Origin: Draconibacterium orientale
GTDB taxonomy: Bacteria; Bacteroidota; Bacteroidia; Bacteroidales; JAADGE01
Assembly (NCBI GenBank): GCA_020718265.1
Contig: DYSM01000037.1
Coordinates: 1 to 14,635 of the forward strand
Reading direction: 5' to 3'
Length of the DNA stretch: 14,635 nt
Below, piece after piece: positions 6,999-13,828 of the stretch. The position numbers and the translations under genes were made by a program. Under the pieces are notes generated by a model. The model did not search any database and was not told where the DNA came from. It saw nothing but the letters and a program-made list of their open reading frames with translations. Position 1 is the first letter of the stretch; each line of letters starts with the position of its first letter.

Positions 6999-8309
6999 CT
7001 AATTCTTAATTCCGGCAATTTCTTCCAGCATTTCCGTGGTTACAGATTTCGGACGTTCGATTGAATAGCCCAACGCTCTGTCCCAAGTGATGTTTGCCAA
7101 AACTCCGATTGCGCGACCTACGCCAAACAGTACGGTATAGAAGTCGAACTCACGTAATCCGTAAAACCATTGAATCACACCCGATTGTGCATCAACATTA
7201 GGCCACGGATTTTTTGCTTTGCCTTTTGCCAACAAAATATCCGGAACAACATGATACAACATATCAACGTAAGCAAAAAGCTCGTCGTTGGGCAAATGTT
7301 TCAGGCAAAATTCGCGTTGCGAGGTGTAACGCGGGTCGGTTTTACGCAACACAGCATGTCCGAAACCCGGAATAACGTGTCCGGCATCAAGCGTATCAAG
7401 CACAAATTTTTTCATCACTTCTTCTGTAGGTTTTACGCCGCCGAGTTTTTCGCGCACATCAAGCAACCACGACAGAACTTCCTGATTTGCAAGCCCGTGC
7501 AAAGGTCCTGCTAAACCGTTTATGCCGGCAGAAAGTGCGTAATACGCATCGGAGAGTGCAGACGCTACAAGGTGCGTGGTGTGCGCGGATACGTTGCCCG
7601 ATTCGTGGTCGGAGTGCAAAATGAAATACATACGTGCAACATCGTCATACGGCGCATCAAGTCCCATTTGATGGGCAAAATTTCCGCCCAAATCCAAATT
7701 GGGGTCTGCTTCAATAATAATATCGCTTTTGAATTTCATTCGGTAAATATACGCGGCAATTGACGGAATACGGGACAGAATATTCATCGAATCTTCGTAC
7801 ATAAATTCCCATGAATTTGTTTTTGTAAATTCGCCTTTGCTGTATGCTTTTGCAAAAACGCTTTCTTGTTGCATGGAAACAATTGCGGCAGAAAACATTG
7901 CCATAGGGTGGCTTCCGCAAGGCATATCTCTCAATAAATGAATTACATACTGAGGTAAAGCGCGGCGTTTTTTGAAATCTTCGACAACTTCAAGGGCTTC
8001 AGCCATAGTCGGCACATCGCCCGTGAGCAGGAAAAACCAAAACGCTTCCACGTAAGGATAATCTTTACCTTCGGGTTTTGGCAACATTTCCATGGTTTCT
8101 TCGATTGTTTTGCCGCGAAAACGGATGCCTTCAATCGGGTCGAGATACGAAATATCGGTGAGCAACATTTTGATGTCGCGCGCACCGCCGATGACCTGAC
8201 CAATGTTTACTTCGCCGACTTTTACTTCGCTGAATTCTTTGTTCAGGCGAGCAATGCGCGGACGATGTTCTTCAATTTTTTTTCGTAAACGTTCTTTTAA
8301 AGTGGACAT
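6999..8309 (-). CDS. gltA: Citrate synthase, eukaryote-like (mitochondrial-type) subfamily
   Basis: Condenses acetyl-CoA with oxaloacetate to citrate at the entry of the TCA cycle or glutamate synthesis. It is 436 residues. The catalytic triad is visible: H271 (GLAGPLHGLANQE), H318 (VIPGFGHAVLRKTDPRY) and D373 (NPWPNVDAQSG). These long motifs, together with LHSDHESGNVSAHT (231-244), YTVLFGVGRAIGVLA (391-405) and the ERPKS tail (418-422), match the mitochondrial enzyme rather than E. coli GltA, and the NADH-sensitive N-terminal domain of the latter is absent. Eukaryote-like citrate synthases are known in some bacteria, notably Geobacteraceae. Shared ancestry with the mitochondrial form versus old transfer cannot be decided here. 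The gene is monocistronic, divergent from the HAD gene and convergent with fpr. Its TAG stop lies inside an inverted-repeat arm. Confidence 0.96.
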   Translation of the reverse strand: MSTLKERLRKKIEEHRPRIARLNKEFSEVKVGEVNIGQVIGGARDIKMLLTDISYLDPIEGIRFRGKTIEETMEMLPKPEGKDYPYVEAFWFFLLTGDVPTMAEALEVVEDFKKRRALPQYVIHLLRDMPCGSHPMAMFSAAIVSMQQESVFAKAYSKGEFTKTNSWEFMYEDSMNILSRIPSIAAYIYRMKFKSDIIIEADPNLDLGGNFAHQMGLDAPYDDVARMYFILHSDHESGNVSAHTTHLVASALSDAYYALSAGINGLAGPLHGLANQEVLSWLLDVREKLGGVKPTEEVMKKFVLDTLDAGHVIPGFGHAVLRKTDPRYTSQREFCLKHLPNDELFAYVDMLYHVVPDILLAKGKAKNPWPNVDAQSGVIQWFYGLREFDFYTVLFGVGRAIGVLANITWDRALGYSIERPKSVTTEMLEEIAGIKN

Positions 8310-8421
8310 AATTTATGTGATTTTGTTAAAAATATGATTAAATTTCGCACGATAAAAGTATAAATGTATTTTGACAATTTGATAACTTAACAACATATTT
8401 AACGATATTCATACAAAAAAA

Positions 8422-9270
8422 ATGGAAAAAAGTCAAAAATCAGCTCCTCATAAGATAAAAGCAGTGGTTACGGACTTGGACGGCACATTGTTACGTTCCG
8501 CTGACAGCTCTGTTTCCTATCGTGATTTAGAAAGTTTGAAATATCTTGGCGAAAACGGAATTGTGCGTATCGCGGCAACCGGCAGAGCTATTGCATCAGT
8601 AAAACGTGCATTTCCCGCCGAGTTTCCTTTGGATTATTTGGTTTTTTCAAATGGCAACGGAACGATGTATCTATCTAAAAATGAATTATTTGCATCGCAT
8701 CATTTACCTCGCACGGATGTGCGGCACATTGTGCGCGAACTGTCCCGCTTCGGTGCCGATTTTCATGTGCGCGGAATTGTTCCTCAGTGCCACACCTTTT
8801 TATATAAGAGACAGTCAAAATTTAATTCCGATTTCGAGCATTTATTGGAAAGATATTCCGACGACTGCACCGAATTGACAGACGAAACTCAACTCGGAGA
8901 AGCTTCGCGTGTGATTTGTTTCTCCGAAGATGCGCAAGATGTGGTTCGTATCGGCGCGCTGTTTCCCGATTTTGACATTATTCGTGCCACATCGCCTATT
9001 AATCATAAAACAATTTGGGTTGAAATTTATCCGCGCGGCATTAACAAAGGCACGGCTGTTGCGGCTTTGTGTGGCAAACTTGGCATTGACTCTTCTGAAA
9101 TCGCAGGTTTGGGAAACGATTACAACGACATTCATTTCTTAGACTTGGTTGGTTTTCCGCATCTTGTTTCAAATGCTCCGAATGAGCTAAAGCAAAGATA
9201 TACAGCACTTTTAATGTCAAATAATGAAAGTGCTTTTACCGAGATGTTGCTAAATCTGAAAATTTTGTAA
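8422..9270 (+). CDS. Cof-type HAD-IIB family phosphatase
   Basis: A 282-residue haloacid-dehalogenase hydrolase, probably a cytosolic sugar-phosphate or nucleotide phosphatase. Motif I is D18-L-D20-G-T-L, with D18 the nucleophile and D20 the acid/base. Motif II is T53 in AATGR, motif III is K209 in INKGTAV, and motif IV is G231-N-D-Y-N-D236. The insertion between motifs II and III (about 85-195) is the C2 cap typical of the Cof/YidA group. The KG-x-A, GNDxND and late SNAP motifs (249-252, where the family has NA) are standard. Substrate cannot be told from sequence, since these enzymes are promiscuous. It is divergent from gltA with a 112-base gap, and 88 bases separate it from rpmE2, which has its own promoter. 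Confidence 0.9.
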   Translation: MEKSQKSAPHKIKAVVTDLDGTLLRSADSSVSYRDLESLKYLGENGIVRIAATGRAIASVKRAFPAEFPLDYLVFSNGNGTMYLSKNELFASHHLPRTDVRHIVRELSRFGADFHVRGIVPQCHTFLYKRQSKFNSDFEHLLERYSDDCTELTDETQLGEASRVICFSEDAQDVVRIGALFPDFDIIRATSPINHKTIWVEIYPRGINKGTAVAALCGKLGIDSSEIAGLGNDYNDIHFLDLVGFPHLVSNAPNELKQRYTALLMSNNESAFTEMLLNLKIL

Positions 9271-9287
9271 AAAATATCGAATAAATG

Positions 9288-9318
9288 TTTGTAGTTCGGA
9301 ATAAGTTGCTTATTTTTG
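9288..9318 (+). promoter_or_regulatory. Consensus Bacteroidetes promoter for rpmE2
   Basis: TTTG (9288-9291), 19 bases, then TATTTTTG (9311-9318): full agreement with TTTG-N19-TAnnTTTG for the primary sigma factor of this phylum. Initiation would be expected near 9323-9326, giving a leader of about 35 bases before the rpmE2 ATG at 9359. Confidence 0.8.
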
Positions 9319-9358
9319 CAATCCGTTTTTTAGTGTCAATATAGAAAATATTACAGCA

Positions 9359-9604
9359 ATGAAAAAAGATATTCATCCGAAAGATTACCGCGAAGTCGTT
9401 TTCAAAGACATGTCGAACGATACGCACATTATTACAAAATCAACCATCAAAACTCGCGAAAGCATTGAGTTAGACGGCGTTACTTATCCGCTCGTTAAAA
9501 TTGAGATTTCGGCAACTTCACATCCGTTTTACACAGGTAAAACTAAATTTGTGGATTCAGCCGGTCGTGTGGATAAATTCAACAAACGTTATGTGAAGAA
9601 ATAA
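9359..9604 (+). CDS. rpmE2: 50S ribosomal protein L31 type B (bL31B)
   Basis: An 81-residue protein of the large ribosomal subunit at the central protuberance. MKKDIHPKDYREVVFKD at the start, SATSHPFYTGKTKFVDSAGRVDKF (about 51-74) and the basic YVKK end are the type B signatures. There are no cysteines, so this is the zinc-independent form, which in several bacteria is induced under zinc limitation and replaces the CxxC type A. In many Bacteroidetes it is the standard L31, so it need not indicate zinc regulation here, and I see no Zur-like palindrome upstream. It has a consensus promoter and its own terminator. Confidence 0.96.
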   Translation: MKKDIHPKDYREVVFKDMSNDTHIITKSTIKTRESIELDGVTYPLVKIEISATSHPFYTGKTKFVDSAGRVDKFNKRYVKK

Positions 9605-9627
9605 TTTTTCCGAACACAAAACAAAAA

Positions 9628-9660
9628 CGAAGCGAGGCATATTACCTCGCTTTTGTTTTT
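9628..9660 (+). terminator. Terminator shared by rpmE2 and the opposite secreted-protein gene
   Basis: AAGCGAGG (9630-9637) pairs with CCTCGCTT (9645-9652) across a seven-base loop, followed by a T-rich run. The minus strand also has a T-rich run (complement of 9621-9628). The last codons and the stop of the minus-strand gene lie within the stem and loop. Confidence 0.85.
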
Positions 9661-10067
9661 ATAATTTGATGCGTTTCTGTGATATTTTCTGTTTCTATTT
9701 TCAAAAAATAAATGCCTTCCGAAAAATAATTTGCATTGATAAGACGTGGAAATCCGATGAGTTTTTCTGTAAATATTAATTTTCCTGTAATATCTGTGAT
9801 TGAAATTATTGCAGTTTTGCATTTTTTGCTGTCAATATAAAAATTATTGGCAGAAGGGTTCGGATAAATATCGAAATTGGATTCGTAATTCAAATTTTCA
9901 AATGAAATCGGTTTGGTTGCAAACGTTCTGATGCAATAGCGGTTTTCGCTTACAGCTGTGCTGAAAGCTCCAATTTTTGCACGAACGACAGAATTTTCCG
10001 ACTTATTTTGTGCAAAACCGGTAAACGACAATCCACAAATAACTAAAATCACGAAAATTTTCCGCAT
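9642..10067 (-). CDS. Small secreted protein with a type IX secretion C-terminal sorting domain
   Basis: A 141-residue protein. Residues 1-19 are a Sec signal peptide (basic MRK, hydrophobic core, cleavage after GFA). Residues about 64-141 are the Por secretion-system type A sorting domain: F-D-I-Y-P-N-P-S (65-72), a central ISITDITGKLIF strand pair, and the closing YFSEGIYFLKIETENITETHQIIK. Such domains direct cargo through the outer membrane via T9SS and are then usually removed while the cargo is anchored to lipopolysaccharide. What remains between signal and sorting domain is only about 44 residues, with two cysteines in the protein beyond the signal (C45, C83), and I recognise no domain there. 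It could be a tiny cargo, a decayed larger gene, or a functional peptide. The C-terminal KTKAR is encoded by the terminator stem. Confidence 0.8.
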   Translation of the reverse strand: MRKIFVILVICGLSFTGFAQNKSENSVVRAKIGAFSTAVSENRYCIRTFATKPISFENLNYESNFDIYPNPSANNFYIDSKKCKTAIISITDITGKLIFTEKLIGFPRLINANYFSEGIYFLKIETENITETHQIIKTKAR

Positions 10068-10117
10068 ATTATAAACTGTTTTTTGAAAAATTCTTGAAAA
10101 CCTGATGTCAAGTTAAG

Positions 10118-10159
10118 AAAAAAATCACACTTCAGTAAGGTTGAAAGTGTGATTTTTTT
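10118..10159 (-). terminator. Terminator after add
   Basis: TCACACTT (10125-10132) pairs with AAGTGTGA (10145-10152) around a 12-base loop, extended by flanking A and T runs to about 15 pairs. On the minus strand a T run follows, about 15-50 bases past the add stop. It is symmetric, so it would also work on the plus strand. Confidence 0.85.
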
Positions 10160-10173
10160 TGAGAAATTTCAGC

Positions 10174-11286
10174 CTAAATATAATTTTTTTTAAAAAATAA
10201 ACCTTTTGCTTCCAATTCTTCGGTTACTCGTCGGAGCATTTTAACTTTTTCGTTCAGAGGTAAAAATGCTGATTTAAAACCATTGATAATCAGATTTTTG
10301 ATGTCATTCTCCGTAAATCCGAGTTTTTCAATGGCAATCATGTATTCGTCTGTGAGGTTCGTGCCGGAGATCAAACGATTGTCCGTATTCAGCGTAACGC
10401 GGAGTCCCAAATCGTAATAAAATTTTATAGGATGATCTTCAATGCGTGCAATTGCTTTGGTTTGCACATTGGATACAATGCACATTTCCAAAGGAATACG
10501 GTGGTCGTTCACGTAATTCAGCAAGTCGCCGTCTTCGCGCAGACGTGTGCCGTGTCCGATACGATTTGCGCTGATAAGATGGATGGCTTGGTGCACGGAT
10601 TCGGGTCCGTAAGCTTCTCCGGCGTGCGCGGTGGTGTTGATGTTGTTGTTGGCAATCAGGAAGAATGCGCCTTTGTGATCTTTTGCCGGAAAATCTTTTT
10701 CGGCACCCGCGAGGTCAAAACCCGAAACGCCTCTGTTTTTGTAGGCAACGGCAAGTTCGGCAACTTTCATGGTGTCTTCGGGCGTGGTGTGTCGAATTCC
10801 GCACAAAATTATTCCGACTTTGATGTCAAAATCTTTTTCGGCTTGACGTGCGCCGGTGAGCACGGCATCCACAACTTTGGTCATGTTTAAACCGCGTTTG
10901 ATGTGCCAGAGCGGAGCGAAACGAATTTCGATATAGCGAACATTCTCTGAGGCAGCATCTTCGGCGAGTTCATAAGTTGCACGCGTGAGCGAATATTCGG
11001 ATTGCAAAACCTCAGCCGTAATATCGAACGGGCGAAGATATTCGACCAAACTTTTGCAGTCTATACCGACTTCCAAGATTTTTCTTAGGTCTTCGATATT
11101 GTCTGCCGGAAGTGTAACGCCTTCTTTTTTAGCAATATCCATAATTGTTGAGATGCGCATCGAGCCGTCTAAGTGGCAATGCAGCTCTGCTTTGGGCAAA
11201 CTTTTAATGAATTCGCGCGTAAGTTTTATTGAGCCGGTCGCATCAGTCTCAATGTTCTGTTTTACATTTTTTTCTTTTGTTGACAT
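10174..11286 (-). CDS. add: Adenosine deaminase
   Basis: Converts adenosine or deoxyadenosine to inosine and ammonia in purine salvage; 370 residues, cytosolic. Zinc ligands are visible: H36 and H38 (AELHCHLDGS), H221 (HAGE, with E224 the catalytic acid) and D302 (LNTDNR). H245 in RIGHGTRL is the catalytic histidine. SNVQT (272-276) corresponds to the usual SN-x-x-T. The TDN-R form replaces TDD-P of the mammalian enzyme, so the second aspartate, which contacts N7 of the purine, is an asparagine here; this variant is seen in many bacterial adenosine deaminases. About 20 N-terminal residues precede the first conserved helix. It follows the ammonia-lyase gene by 57 bases on the same strand with no terminator between, so the two may share a transcript. 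A strong terminator follows it. Confidence 0.94.
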   Translation of the reverse strand: MSTKEKNVKQNIETDATGSIKLTREFIKSLPKAELHCHLDGSMRISTIMDIAKKEGVTLPADNIEDLRKILEVGIDCKSLVEYLRPFDITAEVLQSEYSLTRATYELAEDAASENVRYIEIRFAPLWHIKRGLNMTKVVDAVLTGARQAEKDFDIKVGIILCGIRHTTPEDTMKVAELAVAYKNRGVSGFDLAGAEKDFPAKDHKGAFFLIANNNINTTAHAGEAYGPESVHQAIHLISANRIGHGTRLREDGDLLNYVNDHRIPLEMCIVSNVQTKAIARIEDHPIKFYYDLGLRVTLNTDNRLISGTNLTDEYMIAIEKLGFTENDIKNLIINGFKSAFLPLNEKVKMLRRVTEELEAKGLFFKKNYI

Positions 11287-11343
11287 AATATTTTTTTGAT
11301 TTTAAATTTGACTTTTTGTGAGATTTATGCAAATTTCGTTTTT

Positions 11344-12870
11344 TTAATCAAGTTTTCCGATTAAAATTTCTACTTCGTTTAAAATTTCGCATGATTTTAC
11401 GAGTTCTTGCATAACAGTATGGTCTTTATAAAGCGGTCGGTCGATGTCTAAAAAATCGACATATTTGCGGATAACTTCTTTTGCTTTGCTAACGCCTGCG
11501 CCGAATTTGTATTCTCTGAAATCCAAAGCCTGCGCCGCCGCCATGTATTCGATGCCCAAAATTCCGTATGCGTTGTCCATGATTTGGAAGTTTTTTATCG
11601 CTGTGTTCATTCCCATCGACACAAAATCTTCTTGGTCTGCTGCTGCCGGTATTGACATTATGCTTGCCGGAGCCGACAGAATACGCTGTTCCGTAATTTG
11701 CATGTCCGCCGTGTATTGGCTGAGCATCAATCCGGAAAACATGCCTGCCCCTTTGGTCAGAAATGCCGGCAATCCCGCGCTCAAAGCCGGATTATTCAGG
11801 CGATTCATGCGACGTTCGGACAGCACGCATACCATTGTTATAGCTGCGCCTGCCATGTCCATCGGTAACGAAACAGGCGTGCCTTGGAAATTTGCTCCCG
11901 ACAGTTGCAAATCTTCTTCGGGAAAGAATATCGGATTGTCGCCCACGCCGTTAAGTTCAATTTCAACTTGCGAACGCGCATAAGCGATAGCATCATGCGC
12001 AGCACCAATAACTTGCGGTGTCGAACGCATGGAATACGCATCCTGAACTTTCGATTTAACACGTTTTTCAGCTAAATCTCCTCCGGAAATCATTTTTTGA
12101 ATCGCCTTAGCACTGCGAACCGCGCCCTTGAAACCGCGAACTTCGTGAATTTTTTCGTTGTAAGGACCCATATTTGCCTTCAAAGCTTCCAAAGACATTG
12201 CAGCGGCAATTTCGGTTTGTTTCAAAAAACGTTCGGCATCATATATAAAGAGTGCACTCATGGCTGTTAGTACGTTCGAGCCGTTTATCGTGCCGAGTCC
12301 GTCGCGTGCTTCCAAGCCCGGAACAACAATTCCGGCGCGTTTCATTGCTTCACTTCCGTTTAGCAACTCGCCTTTATAATATGCTTCGCCTTCTCCCATG
12401 AGCAAAAGTGCAATCTGCGCCATCGGAGCTAAATCGCCCGATGCGCCGACTGAACCTTTTTGGCAAACGAACGGCGTAACACCTTTATTAAGCATTTCAA
12501 TTAAGGTCAGCGTTATCTCGGGGCGGATTCCCGAACGTCCTTTGGCATGAACATTGATTCTGCCCAACATTGCGCCTCGCACATATTCGAGTGGCGCAGG
12601 ATATCCTATTCCGGCAGCATGGTTGTAAATCAGATATTTTTGGAAATCTTTGACTTGGTCGTCGTTTAATATCGTTTCGGAAAATTCGCCGATTCCGGTA
12701 TTTATTCCGTACATAATTTCTCTCGCTAAAATCTTGCGCTCCACCATTTTACGGCAGACTTTGATGCGTTCAAGTGCCTCCGGAGCTAACTCTACGGGGC
12801 GATTTTGCCTTGCAACTTCGGCAACATCTTCAATTCGAAGTTCGTATCCTGTGATAATATATGGTAACAT
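11344..12870 (-). CDS. hutH: Histidine ammonia-lyase (MIO-family aromatic amino acid lyase)
   Basis: A 508-residue lyase that removes ammonia from an aromatic amino acid, most likely histidine to urocanate. The self-formed MIO cofactor triad is A143-S144-G145 in GSVGASGDLAPMA. Other active-site elements present are Y54 (YGINTG), N196 (INGSN), Q276 to R282 (VQDAYSMR) and E414 in ADQEDFVSMG. H84 (NHAAG) and E414 are the residues that favour histidine; tyrosine and phenylalanine lyases usually have NQD in place of QED. Differences from standard HutH include VQDAYSMRSTPQV instead of VQDPYSLRCQPQV, and N83 instead of serine before H84. No hutU, hutI, hutG or ftcD gene lies nearby, so a complete histidine pathway is not shown here. 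An aminomutase or another amino acid as substrate remains possible. The upstream side is a long gene-free region; add follows. Confidence 0.85.
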   Translation of the reverse strand: MLPYIITGYELRIEDVAEVARQNRPVELAPEALERIKVCRKMVERKILAREIMYGINTGIGEFSETILNDDQVKDFQKYLIYNHAAGIGYPAPLEYVRGAMLGRINVHAKGRSGIRPEITLTLIEMLNKGVTPFVCQKGSVGASGDLAPMAQIALLLMGEGEAYYKGELLNGSEAMKRAGIVVPGLEARDGLGTINGSNVLTAMSALFIYDAERFLKQTEIAAAMSLEALKANMGPYNEKIHEVRGFKGAVRSAKAIQKMISGGDLAEKRVKSKVQDAYSMRSTPQVIGAAHDAIAYARSQVEIELNGVGDNPIFFPEEDLQLSGANFQGTPVSLPMDMAGAAITMVCVLSERRMNRLNNPALSAGLPAFLTKGAGMFSGLMLSQYTADMQITEQRILSAPASIMSIPAAADQEDFVSMGMNTAIKNFQIMDNAYGILGIEYMAAAQALDFREYKFGAGVSKAKEVIRKYVDFLDIDRPLYKDHTVMQELVKSCEILNEVEILIGKLD

Positions 12871-13377
12871 ATTTTTTGTAAAATACAGATTATTAATAAT
12901 TTAAAGAATTGATTTAATTGTTAAGTTTACAAAATCATGGATACCTTATATTTCGTTTATCACTTTCAAATATTGGGCATACACTAACAAATTGAAGCAA
13001 AACACTTATATAAATGCTTGATTTTTGAATCAAAACTTCTGATTCAAAGGATGTTAGATGTATAATATTCAATATGCACACGATCATAAATCGAGTGCAA
13101 GGTCTAAAAAAAAAATGAGTTAAACAATCGTTTGCAGCAATTTTTTGTCGTTACTATGCTACTTCTCAAATTCAATATGAAGTTAGAATTAATTTTCGAT
13201 GCTTTTTTTGACGTATTTAAGGTTATTTGGTATTAAAATTTAGATTAGAAGTTGGTATTTTAAAAATAGAAGTAAAACTTTTGAAATTTCTTGGAGAATT
13301 TATCTTTTCTTATCTTTTGATTATTAAAGAGTTGTCCTTTTGGTCTAAATTTTTCATAAAAAAAGTTCAAAAAACAT
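12871..13377. other. AT-rich gene-free region upstream of hutH and the rRNA operon
   Basis: About 500 bases with no credible gene; the only longer frame (from 13227) starts at TTG, has low-complexity composition and runs into the rRNA promoters. The region should hold the hutH promoter, but I found no good TAnnTTTG with a -33 element on the minus strand; the closest is TGATTTTG (complement of 12930-12937). One perfect 8-base inverted repeat is present (listed separately). No tRNA gene is seen. Confidence 0.6.
13024..13048. repeat. Perfect 8-base inverted repeat
   Basis: TTTGAATC (13024-13031) and GATTCAAA (13041-13048) with a nine-base spacer. No T run follows, so it is not a terminator. It could be an operator of the hutH/rrn intergenic region, or chance in AT-rich DNA. 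Confidence 0.35.
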
Positions 13378-13407
13378 TTTGCGATAAAGAAAAAGTGTTT
13401 ACTTTTG
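13378..13407 (+). promoter_or_regulatory. rRNA promoter P1
   Basis: TTTG (13378-13381), 18 bases, then TACTTTTG (13400-13407): the Bacteroidetes consensus, and the most distal of four tandem promoters before 16S. The sequence downstream (CAACCCG) resembles the start regions of the other three. Confidence 0.75.
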
Positions 13408-13483
13408 CAACCCGCAATGAGAGGAACGGATAAAACCGGGAATTTAGGAAGCGGAAAGTTCTCTGAAAAAAGTTTAAAAAAGG

Positions 13484-13515
13484 TTTGGCGGTAAGGAAAA
13501 TAGTATTTACCTTTG
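13484..13515 (+). promoter_or_regulatory. rRNA promoter P2
   Basis: TTTG (13484-13487), 20 bases, then TACCTTTG (13508-13515). It lies in the first copy of the 90-base unit. Confidence 0.8.
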
Positions 13516-13573
13516 CAGCCCGAATCGGAAGAAACGGAGAGAAGAAAGTTCTCTGAAAAAAGTTTAAAAAAGG

Positions 13574-13605
13574 TTTGGCGGTAAGGAAAATAGTATTTAC
13601 CTTTG
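13574..13605 (+). promoter_or_regulatory. rRNA promoter P3
   Basis: TTTG (13574-13577), 20 bases, then TACCTTTG (13598-13605). It is identical to P2, in the second 90-base copy. Confidence 0.8.
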
Positions 13606-13662
13606 CAGCCCGAATCGGAAGAAACGGAGAGAAGAAAGTTCTTAAAAATATTTGAAAAAAGA

Positions 13663-13694
13663 TTTGGTTAAAAAGAAAATAGTATTTACCTTTG
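13663..13694 (+). promoter_or_regulatory. rRNA promoter P4 (nearest to 16S)
   Basis: TTTG (13663-13666), 20 bases, then TACCTTTG (13687-13694). The -7 box is 89 bases from that of P3. Transcription would begin near 13700, about 130 bases before mature 16S. Confidence 0.85.
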
Positions 13695-13699
13695 CAACC

Positions 13700-13828
13700 T
13701 CTTTTGAAAAAATAAAATAGAGCAAAAAAGTTCTTTGAAGAAATGTAAATAATGAAGAAAAAGGTAGTGTAAACATCTGTCAATTTTTAATTGAGCGCGT
13801 CAGGATATTTGATAAAACAAATAATTAT
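13700..13828 (+). other. rRNA leader with a boxA-like motif
   Basis: Expected 5' leader of the pre-rRNA. AAAGTTCTTTGAA (13727-13739) lies where an antitermination boxA would sit. Related AAAGTTCTCTGAAAA copies occur at 13456 and 13546, and a decayed one at 13636. The partner strand for the RNase III processing stem would lie beyond the window. Confidence 0.5.

Larger units (their letters stand above)
6728..7002. repeat. Gene-free interval bounded by 19-base inverted repeats
   Basis: The base run 6728-6746 (TTAGTGCTTGTAAGAAAAC) is the reverse complement of 6984-7002 with one mismatch. The 275 bases enclosed are AT-rich, hold no credible gene, and contain two internal repeats listed separately. 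The right arm covers the gltA stop codon (6999-7001). It resembles the form of a small non-autonomous element with terminal inverted repeats, but no target-site duplication is seen next to the arms and no second copy exists in the window. Confidence 0.5.
13454..13642 (+). repeat. Perfect 90-base tandem duplication carrying two rRNA promoters
   Basis: The bases 13454-13552 are identical to 13544-13642, a 90-base unit repeated without a mismatch. Each unit holds GAAAGTTCTCTGAAAAAAG, a run of A/T, and one promoter. A diverged third unit continues from 13634 through P4, and P1 lies in a more distant relative upstream. Confidence 0.95.

Noticed and set aside
10432..10890. 152-codon plus-strand frame
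   Set aside because: Shadow of add on the opposite strand, where the zinc-site motifs are intact.
11444..11983. 179-codon plus-strand frame
   Set aside because: Shadow of hutH; no signal or domain recognisable, while the opposite frame is a complete lyase.
13024..13048. Inverted repeat as a terminator
   Set aside because: Weak AT stem with no T run on either strand and no gene ending nearby.
13227..13433. 68-codon plus-strand frame before the rRNA promoters
   Set aside because: It begins at TTG, is AT-driven in composition and runs through promoter P1; no family resemblance.
13367..13783. 138-codon minus-strand frame with repeated protein segments
   Set aside because: It is antisense to the tandem rRNA promoters; the protein repeats simply reflect the 90-base DNA duplication, and composition is low-complexity (F, K, N).
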